The notes: generated by a model not told the origin, from the sequence alone. A DNA stretch of 51,805 nt from Acidimicrobiales bacterium (GCA_022452035.1 JAKURV010000017.1:1-51805); one strand, 5' to 3'. Positions 42,917 through 51,124 are shown, counted from the stretch's first letter. Numbers and translations: made by a program.

Positions 42917-43756
42917 GTGGTGGCGTCGATGGCCGGGTTGTTCGGAGCCCTCCCCAGCCCGTCAGCCAACTCGCTCTCGATCGGACCGCTGGAATTACGG
43001 GCCTACGGCTTGATGATCGCCCTGGGTGCCCTGACCGCCGTGGCCTGGAGCCGGCGGCGCCACGCGGCCCGGGGTGGAGACCCGGAGGACATGTCGACCA
43101 TTGCCCTGTGGGCCGTGCCAGCCGGGCTGGTCGGATCACGGCTGTACCACGTGGCCACCGACTGGCGGTCCTTCCAGGGGCGGTGGGAGGACGTGCCGGC
43201 ACTCTGGCAGGGTGGCCTGGGTATCCCGGGAGGACTGATGGCCGGCGTGACGGTCGGCGTCCTGGTGGCCCGCCGCCGCGGTCTGTCCATGGCCGGGGCG
43301 ATGGACGTGATGGTGCCGACCATCCCGGTGGCCCAGGCCATCGGCCGGTGGGGGAACTGGTTCAATCAAGAGGTGTTCGGCAGGCCGACCGACCTGCCAT
43401 GGGCACTGGAGATCGATGCCGCCCACCGCCCCTCTGGCTACTCGGAGGCTGCGACCTTTCACCCAACCTTCCTCTACGAGGGGCTGTGGAACGTGGCCCT
43501 GGCCGTGTTCCTGGTGCGGATCGAACGACGGGGGGTCCTGCGACCCGGATACCTGGTCGGCCTCTGGGTCTTCGGCTACGGGCTGGGACGCCTCTGGGTG
43601 GAGGCACTCCGGGTAGACCAGGCCTCGCTGATCGTCGGGGTCCGGGTCAACACGTGGATGGCCCTGGCGGCCATCGGAGTGGGTGCCGTGGTGACGTGGA
43701 CCGGGCGGACGGCCAAGTCGCCAGCGGGTGCCGGGAGCGACGGGGCCACGACATGA
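42917..43756 (+). CDS. lgt: Prolipoprotein diacylglyceryl transferase
   Basis: Lgt transfers diacylglyceryl from phosphatidylglycerol to the lipobox cysteine of prolipoproteins. The 279-residue polytopic membrane protein has the LELRAYGLMIALG start, VGSRLYHVATDW, GGLGIPGGLMAGV and the Lgt signature GRWGNWFNQEVFG, followed by HPTFLYEGLWN and a late GYGLGRLWVEALRVD. About seven membrane helices are expected. GTG 42917 lies 15 bases after the dehydrogenase gene. The stop overlaps the ATG of the cyclase-like gene (ATGA). Confidence 0.95.
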   Translation: MVASMAGLFGALPSPSANSLSIGPLELRAYGLMIALGALTAVAWSRRRHAARGGDPEDMSTIALWAVPAGLVGSRLYHVATDWRSFQGRWEDVPALWQGGLGIPGGLMAGVTVGVLVARRRGLSMAGAMDVMVPTIPVAQAIGRWGNWFNQEVFGRPTDLPWALEIDAAHRPSGYSEAATFHPTFLYEGLWNVALAVFLVRIERRGVLRPGYLVGLWVFGYGLGRLWVEALRVDQASLIVGVRVNTWMALAAIGVGAVVTWTGRTAKSPAGAGSDGATT

Positions 43757-44286
43757 CCATCGACGATCTCCCGAGGAGGGACCTGAAGCGGGTCGAGCGG
43801 ACCTTCGCCTTCCTCGACATCAGCGGCTTCACCGCCTACACAGACAGGGAGGGCGATGCGGCGGCCTACGACGTGATCCGTAACTTCAGGAACGTCGTCC
43901 GGCAGGTGGCATCAGAGCGGGGGGTACGCATGGCCAAGTGGCTGGGCGACGGAGCGATGATGGTCGGGGTCCATTCGGAGGACCTGGTCGAAGCGGTCAT
44001 CGACATCGAGCGTCTGGTCGACTACACCCAGTCGCCCCGACCCATGCGAGCCGGCATCGCCCGGGGGCCGGTGCTCCTCATCGACGGCGATGACCACGTC
44101 GGCAGGGCGGTGATCCTGGCTTCGCGGCTCTGTGATCGAGCGAAACCCCACGAGATCCTGGCCCAGGTGGGAACGGTGAACCTGGAGATGGTGAACGCCG
44201 AGGCGGCCCCCCTGGGTTGCCACGAGATTCCCGGCTTCGTCGAACCCATTGACCTGGTCCGCCTCACCCCGGTGGGCGACTCCTGA
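43753..44286 (+). CDS. Class III adenylate/guanylate cyclase-like protein
   Basis: The 177-residue protein is a single class III nucleotide cyclase homology domain. Both metal aspartates are present: Asp22 in AFLDISGFTAY and Asp66 in KWLGDGAMMVG. The transition-state Asn normally found in VNxAxRL is replaced by Ile121 (VILASRL), while Arg125 is kept. It may therefore be inactive, or act as a heterodimer half. It overlaps lgt by 4 bases and is probably translated with it. No sensor or membrane domain is attached. Confidence 0.82.
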   Translation: MTIDDLPRRDLKRVERTFAFLDISGFTAYTDREGDAAAYDVIRNFRNVVRQVASERGVRMAKWLGDGAMMVGVHSEDLVEAVIDIERLVDYTQSPRPMRAGIARGPVLLIDGDDHVGRAVILASRLCDRAKPHEILAQVGTVNLEMVNAEAAPLGCHEIPGFVEPIDLVRLTPVGDS

Positions 44287-44293
44287 GCGATCG

Positions 44294-44590
44294 GTGTCCG
44301 AACAACCCCACCGGGGCACCGGGCTCACGCCGTTTGAGGCAGCGGTGGCCGCTGTGCTGACCGACCTGACGCCCGGCGAGGTGATGACCTACGGAGAAGT
44401 GGCGGCCGAGGCCGGACATCCGGGGGCCCATCGGGCCGTCGGTCGTTTCCTACGCGACCACGACGGCCACCCCTGGTGGCGGGTGGTGACCTCCACCGGC
44501 CGTCTAGTTCCGGGCCATGAACTGGAGCAGGCCCGGCGCTTAGCCGCCGAGGGCGTAGCCACCGCCGACGGTCGGGTCCGACCCGTCTGA
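44294..44590 (+). CDS. Alkyltransferase-like protein (ATL, MGMT-fold)
   Basis: The 98-residue protein matches the DNA-binding domain of O6-alkylguanine alkyltransferases: LTPGEVMTYGEVAAEAGHPG with the base-flipping Tyr33, then HRAVGRFLRDH. The acceptor motif PCHR is replaced by PWWR (residues 60-63). Loss of the cysteine defines ATL proteins, which bind O6-alkylguanine and hand damage to nucleotide excision repair. Known ATLs usually read PWHR; here the His is also Trp. GTG 44294 follows the cyclase-like gene by 7 bases. Confidence 0.85.
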   Translation: MSEQPHRGTGLTPFEAAVAAVLTDLTPGEVMTYGEVAAEAGHPGAHRAVGRFLRDHDGHPWWRVVTSTGRLVPGHELEQARRLAAEGVATADGRVRPV

Positions 44591-44635
44591 GTTCCTGTCG
44601 CGCCGAGCAGTCCACCCGCTATGACGGGGCGCCGG

Positions 44636-44784
44636 TAGGCTGGGTGGTGCCCTCCCGGGTCCCGTCGGTCGCTGGTATGCCGACACCGGGTTGGATTCGT
44701 CACCCAGCGGAGAGCGGTGGCGAGACCTGCCGACAAGCGGGTGACGACACGGCGGCCCGGCCGCCGGGAAAAACAGGCAGTCCG
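44636..44784 (+). promoter_or_regulatory. Promoter candidate and structured leader of the DEAD-box gene
   Basis: TAGGCT (44636-44641) fits a -10 and would start RNA near 44648, leaving a leader of about 137 bases. A 7-bp GC hairpin, CGGCGGC (44750-44756) and GCCGCCG (44760-44766), is followed by GGAAAAACAGG just before the ATG. Cold-shock helicase genes often have long regulatory leaders. I recognise no known motif here. Confidence 0.4.
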
Positions 44785-45954
44785 ATGACGACGACCCAGT
44801 TCGCCGACTTGGGCATCGACCAGGACCTGGTTGATGCCCTCGCCGAGCGGGGCATCACCGCCCCGTTTGAGATCCAGGCCCTGGCCATCCCCGACGGGCT
44901 GGCCGGCCGCGATGTGTGCGGCAAGGCCAAGACCGGCTCGGGGAAGACACTGGCCTTCGGCCTCCCCCTGATCCAACGCCTGCCGAAGGCCAAACCCCGG
45001 TGTCCCACCGGCCTTACCCTCGTGCCGACCCGGGAGTTGGCCGTCCAGGTCTGTAAAGAACTGGCGCCGTTGGCTGCCGTCCGGGGTCTGACCGTCGAGG
45101 CCATCTATGGCGGCGCCCCGATTGAGAAGCAGACCGCCGCCCTGGCTAAGGGCGTGGACTTCGTGGTGGCCACTCCCGGCAGGATGATCGACCTGATCCA
45201 GCAAGGCGAGGTCTCGGTGACCGACTTGGAGGGCGTCGTCATCGACGAAGCCGACCGGATGGCCGACATGGGCTTCATGCCTCAGGTTGAGTGGATTCTC
45301 CGCCATGCCGAAAAGGATCACCAGACGCTGTTGTTCTCGGCCACGCTGGACGGGATGGTCGGTGCTCTGATCAGCCGCTACCAGAACGACCCAGTCACCT
45401 ACCAGGTGGCGGCCCGGGAGGTCACGGTGGCTGAGATGGAACACCGGTTCCTGGCCGTCCACGAGATGGATCGGGTGCGGGTGGCGGCCCGGATCATCGG
45501 GGCCTCAAATCGGACCATCATCTTCTCTCGCACCAAGTGGGGGGCCGACAAGCTGACCGGCAAGCTTGTCGGCGAGAACGTGAAGGCGGCCGCCATCCAC
45601 GGTGACCTGCGACAGGCCCAGCGGGAGAAGGCGTTGGCCGATTTCATTGCCGGGAAGATCGAGTGCCTAGTGGCCACCGACGTGGCCGCCCGCGGCATCC
45701 ACGTAGACGACGTGGAGGTGGTCATTCACTACGACCCTCCGTCCGATGCCAAGACGTACGTCCACCGTTCTGGACGGACGGCCCGGGCCGGCGAATCAGG
45801 CATGGTTGTCAGCCTGGTGCTCTGGAACGAGGAGTTGGAGGTCCGAAAGCTGCTGCGACGCCTCGGGATGAAGCAGCCCATCGTGGAGGTCTTCTCCAAC
45901 GACGAGCGGCTCGACGACCTGATGGCCTGGGACCCGGCCGCCGAGGCCGCCTGA
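44785..45954 (+). CDS. DEAD-box RNA helicase
   Basis: The 389-residue protein is a minimal DEAD-box ATPase. Motifs run in order: Q motif around FEIQALAIP, I AKTGSGKT, Ia PTRELAVQ, Ib TPGRMIDL, II DEAD in VVIDEADRMADMGF, III SAT, IV IIFSRTKWGA, V TDVAARGIHVDDV, VI HRSGRTARAG. It lacks a long basic C-terminal tail, so specificity is unclear; roles in ribosome assembly or mRNA decay are typical. ATG 44785 is preferred. The open frame upstream to 44644 has no helicase homology. Confidence 0.93.
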   Translation: MTTTQFADLGIDQDLVDALAERGITAPFEIQALAIPDGLAGRDVCGKAKTGSGKTLAFGLPLIQRLPKAKPRCPTGLTLVPTRELAVQVCKELAPLAAVRGLTVEAIYGGAPIEKQTAALAKGVDFVVATPGRMIDLIQQGEVSVTDLEGVVIDEADRMADMGFMPQVEWILRHAEKDHQTLLFSATLDGMVGALISRYQNDPVTYQVAAREVTVAEMEHRFLAVHEMDRVRVAARIIGASNRTIIFSRTKWGADKLTGKLVGENVKAAAIHGDLRQAQREKALADFIAGKIECLVATDVAARGIHVDDVEVVIHYDPPSDAKTYVHRSGRTARAGESGMVVSLVLWNEELEVRKLLRRLGMKQPIVEVFSNDERLDDLMAWDPAAEAA

Positions 45955-45982
45955 CCCCGACCATGACGGGACCCGGCCGGCG

Positions 45983-47575
45983 GTGACCGACCGGCGAAAC
46001 GACCGGGAGGCCGACCGCCTAGCTGCCGAGGCGGCTGCGGTCCTACAGGGTGCCGACGACCGTCGGCGCCGTGGAGCCTTCTTCACGCCCCCCGACGTGG
46101 CGGCGGCCCTCGTCGGCCACGTGGTCGGGGGGGGAACGGTGGTCGATCCGGCCTGCGGGGCCGGGGTGTTCCTGCTGGCTGCCGCCCGACGCCTCTACGA
46201 GGACGGTTGCGCCGATCGTCGAACCCTGGTGCGGCGGTGCCTTTTCGGGGCCGACGTGGATTCGGCTTCCGTGGTCGCCACCCGCCGGATCCTGGCTGCG
46301 TGGGCCGGAGTCGATCCCGACGAGGTGGTCGGCGTGGTAGTCGGAGATCCGTTGCGGGACGGTTCGTCGGTGTGGCCGGACAGGCCGCCCGACGGCTTCG
46401 ACAGCGTGGTCGGAAACCCGCCGTTCCTGGGCCAACTGCGGTCCTCCACTGCCCGAACCGACCGGGATCGTGCCCTTCTGGGGGAGCGCTTCGGATCCTT
46501 GATGGGGGCCTACACCGATGCGGCCTGGCTCTTTCTGTCGGTCGGGCTGGACCTTCTGGCCCCCGGGGGGCGGCTGGTGCTCATCCAGCCGCAGTCTGTG
46601 CTGGCTGCCCGGGACGCCGGACCGGTACGCGACCAGTTGGCCGCCGAGGGTCGACTCGTCGGGCTGTGGTTGGATCGCTCGAGGGTGTTTGCCGGTCGGA
46701 CCGAGGTCTGTGCGCCGATCGTGGAACGGCGGATCAGGGCCGGCGGGCCTGACCCTGAGGTGCTGCTACTGGCCGACCGGAGGGTGGAGCCTGCTGGAAC
46801 GGTGGCGGTACCGGTCGCCGGCCGACCCTGGGGCCCTCTGGTGGCCGGCCTGCTCGGCATTCCCGCCGTGCCCCGGGCCGGCCCCGAGACGGTCGTCGAC
46901 CGGGCGGCGGTGACGGCCGGCTTCCGTCAGCACTACTACGGGCTAGTCGGGGCGGTCCACGAGCGGACCGGGCCCGACGATGACCGGCCGCCGCTGGTCA
47001 CCACGTCGGCGGTGGATCCGCTTCGGTGCCGCTGGGCGTCCGCCCCGTGCCGTTTCGATGGGCGCCGCTGGTGTGCCCCGGTGGTCGACCGGGCGGCGGT
47101 GGCCGCGCGCTCACCCGAGGTGGCCGCCTGGCTGGATCGTCGCCGACGACCCAAGCTCCTGGTAGCCACCCAGACCGCCATCCTGGAAGTTGTGGTCGAT
47201 CCGGTAGGCGACCTGGTGCCGCTCACGCCGCTGATTGTCGTCGAGCCCGAGGTAGACGACCTGTGGCACCTGGCGGCGACCCTCAGCGCTCCGGTTACTG
47301 CCGCCCGCGCGGCACGTCGCTCGGTCGGGGCTGCCCGGACCGCTGGCCGGATCAAGCTGTCGGCTGGCCAGGTAGCGGCCCTGCCGCTCCCGACGGACCG
47401 GGGAGCGTGGGACACCGGAGCCCAGATGGCCGAAAGGTTGCACGATCTCGGGGCCGGCGCCCCGGCGGAGGCCTGGTTGGCTTTCGGCGACGCCATGGGT
47501 CGGGCATACGGCGTGCACGACGAGGGCCTCGTTTCGTGGTGGTGGGGCCGCCATCCGGCCCGGCGGGACGCTTGA
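45983..47575 (+). CDS. N6-adenine DNA methyltransferase (gamma type), orphan
   Basis: The 530-residue protein has motif X (RRGAFFTPPDVAAALV) near residue 30, SAM motif I (VVDPACGAGVFLLAAAR) near residue 54, the acidic motif II/III region (FGADVDSAS), and catalytic motif IV NPPF in SVVGNPPFLGQL near residue 140, followed by GGRLVLIQPQSVLA. The C-terminal 250 residues would be target recognition. The order of motifs is that of the gamma class, as in Eco57I/TaqI-like enzymes. No restriction or specificity gene flanks it, so it looks like a solitary methylase. It starts 28 bases after the helicase. Confidence 0.86.
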   Translation: MTDRRNDREADRLAAEAAAVLQGADDRRRRGAFFTPPDVAAALVGHVVGGGTVVDPACGAGVFLLAAARRLYEDGCADRRTLVRRCLFGADVDSASVVATRRILAAWAGVDPDEVVGVVVGDPLRDGSSVWPDRPPDGFDSVVGNPPFLGQLRSSTARTDRDRALLGERFGSLMGAYTDAAWLFLSVGLDLLAPGGRLVLIQPQSVLAARDAGPVRDQLAAEGRLVGLWLDRSRVFAGRTEVCAPIVERRIRAGGPDPEVLLLADRRVEPAGTVAVPVAGRPWGPLVAGLLGIPAVPRAGPETVVDRAAVTAGFRQHYYGLVGAVHERTGPDDDRPPLVTTSAVDPLRCRWASAPCRFDGRRWCAPVVDRAAVAARSPEVAAWLDRRRRPKLLVATQTAILEVVVDPVGDLVPLTPLIVVEPEVDDLWHLAATLSAPVTAARAARRSVGAARTAGRIKLSAGQVAALPLPTDRGAWDTGAQMAERLHDLGAGAPAEAWLAFGDAMGRAYGVHDEGLVSWWWGRHPARRDA

Positions 47576-47668
47576 TCCGAGGCGTTTGAACACCTGATCT
47601 GGGGCGGTTGCGCTCCTGGTCGGATGAGGTACCGAAATTCGCCCTGCCGGACGGTGGCTGCGAGGGCC

Positions 47669-47674
47669 TACACT
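47669..47674 (+). promoter_or_regulatory. -10 element TACACT of the metX transcript
   Basis: TACACT lies 10 bases before the first pairing strand of the SAM riboswitch, so RNA would begin about 47681. The stretch 47576-47668 shows no gene. Confidence 0.5.
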
Positions 47675-47684
47675 GTTCTGACAG

Positions 47685-47794
47685 ACATCACGAGTGGCCC
47701 GGTTCGCCGGGTCCGGCAACCTGGGACGGACACCCAAGGTGCTCGCTCACCGGCAACGGTGGGGATGTGGCCCGGAAGGGCAACGAAGTGTCCG
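47685..47794 (+). promoter_or_regulatory. SAM-IV type S-adenosylmethionine riboswitch
   Basis: P1 pairs ACATC (47685-47689) with GATGT (47764-47768). Then come CACGAGTG, P2 (GGCCCGG-TTCG-CCGGGTC), the SAM core CCGGCAACC with AAGGTGCT, and P4 (CACCG-GCAA-CGGTG). After P1, GCCC-GGAA-GGGC forms the extra hairpin, and the P3 loop CGGACAC (47727-47733) can pair with GTGTCCG (47788-47794). This second pseudoknot marks the SAM-IV group, known from actinobacteria upstream of methionine genes. The metX Shine-Dalgarno (AGGAGA) can be masked by TCCT just upstream, suggesting translational control. Confidence 0.87.
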
Positions 47795-47862
47795 CCGGCG
47801 GGCCTCCGGGTTCCGCTGTCGGCGCAGAGCGCTGGAGTCCTCCCGGTCAGGAGACCGACTTC

Positions 47863-49092
47863 ATGACGCACGAACGGGTGAGCGGTGACGGGACCTCCGT
47901 CGACCAGCCCCGTCATCCGCGCGCCTACACGTCGGACCTGCCGGTCACCGGGGCCTGGCTGCCAGGCGATCCGGTGGGGAACCGACAGTTCACCCCGGTG
48001 GGCTCCGGTCGCCCCTTCGTCCTAGAGGGCGGTGGCGTCCTGTCCGACGTCACCATGGCGTTCGAGACGTGGGGGGAGCTCTCGCCAGCGGTCGACAACG
48101 CCATCCTGGTCTGCCATGCCCTGACCGGCGACAGCCATGCCTACGGAGAGGTCGGTGACGGCCACGCGACCGAGGGCTGGTGGAACGGCATCATCGGACC
48201 CGGTTGTGGAATCGATACCGACCGTCACTTCGTGGTTTGCGTGAACTCGCTGGGTGGATGCCAGGGGTCCACCGGACCGTCCTCGATCAACCCGGCGACC
48301 GGCGTCCCCTACGGTTCGTCTTTTCCCACGGTGACGACCCGTGACATCGTCCGATGTCAGGCCGCGGTGGCCGACCACCTGGGCATCGACCGGTGGCTGG
48401 CCGTCGTCGGGGGGTCCATGGGTGGCATGCAGGTCCTGGAGTGGGGCGTGATGTTTCCCCACCGAGTCCGGACTATCGCCCCCATCGCCACCACCCTGGA
48501 GGCCACCGCCCAGCAGGTGGCGTGGAGCGCCGTGGGGCGCACCGCTCTGGCCCTCGATCCCCGTTTCCGGGGCGGCGACTACTACGACGCCAAACCGGGT
48601 GACGGCCCGTTCGCCGGACTGGCCATTGCCCGGTCGGTGGCCCAGATCACCTACCGCAGCGCCGAGGTGTTCGACGACCGGTTCGCCCGCGATCTCGTGG
48701 ACCCCCGGGCGTTGTTCGGCCAGTGGGACCGGTTCCAGGTCGAGTCCTACCTCGACTACCACGGAGAGAAGCTGGTACGTCGATTCGACGCCAACAGCTA
48801 CCTGGTGCTCAACCGCACCATGGACCTGCATGACCTGGCCCGAGACCGGGGCAGCATGGAGTTAGCGGTGCAACGCATGGCCGGGCTGCCGGCGCTGACC
48901 CTGAGCATCAGCTCCGACGTTCTGTACCCACTTCCACAGCAGGAGGCCATCCGGGACGCCATTCGGGCGGCCGGGGGTCGCTGCGACCACCACGTGATCA
49001 AGAGCCCGGACGGGCACGACGGCTTCCTGCTGGCCACTCGCGAGGTCGGGTCGTACCTGGCGGACTTCCTCCAGGAGGTGGAGAGCTCATGA
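47863..49092 (+). CDS. metX: Homoserine O-acetyltransferase MetX
   Basis: MetX acetylates homoserine with acetyl-CoA to begin methionine synthesis. The 409-residue alpha/beta hydrolase has the early NAILVCHALTGDSHAYG, VNSLGGCQGSTGPSSINP, the nucleophile in VVGGSMGGMQVLEW, the Asp in SISSDVLYP and the His in SPDGHDGFLL. Some family members use succinyl-CoA; this cannot be settled by eye. ATG 47863 is chosen because CAGGAGACC precedes it; the frame is open upstream through the riboswitch. It overlaps the next gene (ATGA). Confidence 0.93.
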   Translation: MTHERVSGDGTSVDQPRHPRAYTSDLPVTGAWLPGDPVGNRQFTPVGSGRPFVLEGGGVLSDVTMAFETWGELSPAVDNAILVCHALTGDSHAYGEVGDGHATEGWWNGIIGPGCGIDTDRHFVVCVNSLGGCQGSTGPSSINPATGVPYGSSFPTVTTRDIVRCQAAVADHLGIDRWLAVVGGSMGGMQVLEWGVMFPHRVRTIAPIATTLEATAQQVAWSAVGRTALALDPRFRGGDYYDAKPGDGPFAGLAIARSVAQITYRSAEVFDDRFARDLVDPRALFGQWDRFQVESYLDYHGEKLVRRFDANSYLVLNRTMDLHDLARDRGSMELAVQRMAGLPALTLSISSDVLYPLPQQEAIRDAIRAAGGRCDHHVIKSPDGHDGFLLATREVGSYLADFLQEVESS

Positions 49093-50282
49093 CCGAACCA
49101 CGCCACGACGAAGGGCCGGAGGTCCGGCCCGAGACGACGGCCATCCTGGCCGGACGGGCCGCCGCCGACCGGTCGCTGGCCCCCGTCCTGTACCCCACGT
49201 CGACCTTCGAGTTCGACACGGTGGAGCAGGGCCGCGACCTGGCCACGGCGCTGGCCCCGGAACGGTTCTACAGCCGGTACGGGAACCCCACGGTCCGCGC
49301 CTTCGAAGACACCATCGCCGAGTTAGAGGGCGGGGAGGCCGCCCGGGCTTTCGCCTCGGGCATGGGAGCAATCAGCACCGTGGTGCTGGCCGTCTGCTCG
49401 TCCGGCGACCACATCGTGACCCAGCGCCAGCTGTACGCCGGGACCCAACTGTTCTTCCAGACGGCCTGTCCTCGGCTGGGCATCGACGTGACCTTCGTGG
49501 ACGGGACCGATCCGGAGGCGTTCGCCGCCGCCGTGGTTCCCGGTAGGACGATGCTGGTGTTCGCCGAGACGCCAGCCAACCCGCGGTTGGACCTGGTGGA
49601 CCTCGACGCCCTGGGAGCTATCGGTAACGCCTTGACGGTGGTCGACTCCACGTTCGCTACCCCGCTCGGGCAGACCCCGCTGGCCCACGGGGTGGACCTG
49701 GTCCTCCACTCGGCCACCAAGGGAATCGTCGGCCACAACGACGCCACTCTGGGCGTAGTGGCCGGCTCTGACGACCTGCTGGCCTGGCTGTGGGGGTTCG
49801 CGGTGCTCCACGGGGCCAACGCTTCGCCCTACGACGCCTACAACGCCCACCGGGGCGTGCGGACGCTAGACGTCCGGTTGCGGGCCCAGGCCGAGACGGC
49901 CCAGCGCTTGGCCGACTTCCTCGAGAGCCACGGGGCCGTCGCCGAGGTGCGCTATCCGGGGCTGGCTTCCCATCCCCAGCACGACCTGGCCGTCCGCCAG
50001 ATGCGATCCATGGGTGGGCTGCTGACCTTTGACCTGGCTGGGGGGATCGACGCCGGACAGCGGTTCGTGGAGGCCACCGCGATCGCCCGTCAGGCCACCT
50101 CCCTTGGTGGTCCGGAGACGCTGGTTTGCCACTCGGCCACCAGTACCCATGTCGGCCTGACCCCGGAGGAGTTGGCGGCGTCGGGAATCGGCGAGGGGAC
50201 GGTCCGGGTGTCGTGCGGTTTGGAGCACGTCGACGACCTGCTGGACGACTTCAGTCGGGGCCTCGAGGCCACTACCGGCTGA
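49089..50282 (+). CDS. Cys/Met-metabolism PLP enzyme (MetB/MetZ/MetY-like)
   Basis: The 397-residue fold-type I PLP enzyme has RFYSRYGNPTVRAFED, ASGMGAISTVVLAVCSSGDH, the FAETPANPRLDLVDL stretch, and the PLP lysine in LHSATKGIVGHNDATLG. Its length fits cystathionine gamma-synthase or O-acyl-homoserine sulfhydrylase of the MetZ type. Because it is translationally coupled to metX under the same SAM riboswitch, it most likely uses O-acetylhomoserine. Whether it adds cysteine or sulfide is not decidable from sequence. Methionine gamma-lyase is the main alternative. Confidence 0.85.
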   Translation: MTEPRHDEGPEVRPETTAILAGRAAADRSLAPVLYPTSTFEFDTVEQGRDLATALAPERFYSRYGNPTVRAFEDTIAELEGGEAARAFASGMGAISTVVLAVCSSGDHIVTQRQLYAGTQLFFQTACPRLGIDVTFVDGTDPEAFAAAVVPGRTMLVFAETPANPRLDLVDLDALGAIGNALTVVDSTFATPLGQTPLAHGVDLVLHSATKGIVGHNDATLGVVAGSDDLLAWLWGFAVLHGANASPYDAYNAHRGVRTLDVRLRAQAETAQRLADFLESHGAVAEVRYPGLASHPQHDLAVRQMRSMGGLLTFDLAGGIDAGQRFVEATAIARQATSLGGPETLVCHSATSTHVGLTPEELAASGIGEGTVRVSCGLEHVDDLLDDFSRGLEATTG

Positions 50283-50303
50283 CTGGCGTCCACCGACCGC
50301 CCC

Positions 50304-51083
50304 GTGCCGGAGATCCTGGAGGTCGAGGCCTACCGTCGCTTGGCCGAGAGGGTGGTCGGACGGACCATCTCGGCTGTCGAGGCGCCCGATGCCTGGTTCG
50401 TGAAGGGCGGCGCCACCCCCGAGGCCGTGGCTGTCGCGTTGGTGAACCGCCGAATCACGGCGTCGCGTCGGCACGGCAAGGTGCTGCTCCTGGATTCGGG
50501 CGGGCCGACCCTCGGGCTGCGGTTCGGTATGACGGGCCGCCTGCTGGTCGACGGCGAGGCAGCCATCCGATACCTGCAATGGGGAGGTCGACGGTCCGAT
50601 CCGTCGTGGGTGCGGTTCGGCCTGCGGTTCCGGGGCGGGGGGCGCCTGTGGATTGATGACCCGCGCCGCCTGGGTGGCGTGGAGTTGGAACCCGACGTGG
50701 GAGGTCTCGGCCCTGACGCCTGGACGGCCACGACAGCGGAGTTCGAGCAGGCGCTGGCTGGTGGGCGGGGGCCGTTGAAGGCACGGTTGCTGGACCAGGC
50801 CCGCCTGGCCGGCCTGGGGAACCTCCTGGTCGACGAGGTCCTGTGGCGGGCCGACCTGTCACCTCACCGGCCAGCGGGATTACTGGACACCGACGAGGTC
50901 CGCCGGCTCCGCCGGGTAGTTCGACGGGTGCTGGACCAGATGGACCGGCGGGGCGGCTCCCACACCGGGGACCTGTTCGACGCCCGGAGGCCGGGTGGCG
51001 TCTGCCCACGTGACGGTACCGGCCTGCGCCGGGCCACGGTCGGCGGACGAACGACATGGTGGTGTCCGGCCCACCAGGGTTGA
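50304..51083 (+). CDS. Fpg/Nei family DNA glycosylase with altered zinc finger
   Basis: The 259-residue protein starts MPEILEVEAYRRLAERVVG, the Fpg/Nei N-terminus in which Pro2 is the catalytic amine and Glu3 is conserved. SRRHGKVLLLDSGG carries the DNA-contacting Lys, and the helix-two-turn-helix is seen in LAGLGNLLVDEVLWRADLSP. The C-terminal zinc finger, usually four cysteines, reads Cys234, Asp237, Cys254, His257. This may still bind zinc or may be a degenerate loop. Whether it excises oxidised purines (Fpg) or pyrimidines (Nei) is not clear. It starts with GTG, 21 bases after the PLP enzyme. Confidence 0.88.
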   Translation: MPEILEVEAYRRLAERVVGRTISAVEAPDAWFVKGGATPEAVAVALVNRRITASRRHGKVLLLDSGGPTLGLRFGMTGRLLVDGEAAIRYLQWGGRRSDPSWVRFGLRFRGGGRLWIDDPRRLGGVELEPDVGGLGPDAWTATTAEFEQALAGGRGPLKARLLDQARLAGLGNLLVDEVLWRADLSPHRPAGLLDTDEVRRLRRVVRRVLDQMDRRGGSHTGDLFDARRPGGVCPRDGTGLRRATVGGRTTWWCPAHQG

Positions 51084-51093
51084 GCTTCCCAAC

Positions 51094-51099
51094 TACCAT
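51094..51099 (+). promoter_or_regulatory. Possible -10 element (TACCAT) for the secreted-protein gene
   Basis: TACCAT lies about 25 bases before GTG 51125, giving a short leader containing AGGGGG as Shine-Dalgarno. No -35 element is clear. Confidence 0.35.
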
Positions 51100-51124
51100 C
51101 ACGTCCCGGAGTAGGGGGCAGCCC

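Noticed and set aside
47608-47862. N-terminal extension of metX
   Set aside because: The open frame runs through the SAM-IV aptamer; MetX homology and the Shine-Dalgarno place the start at 47863.
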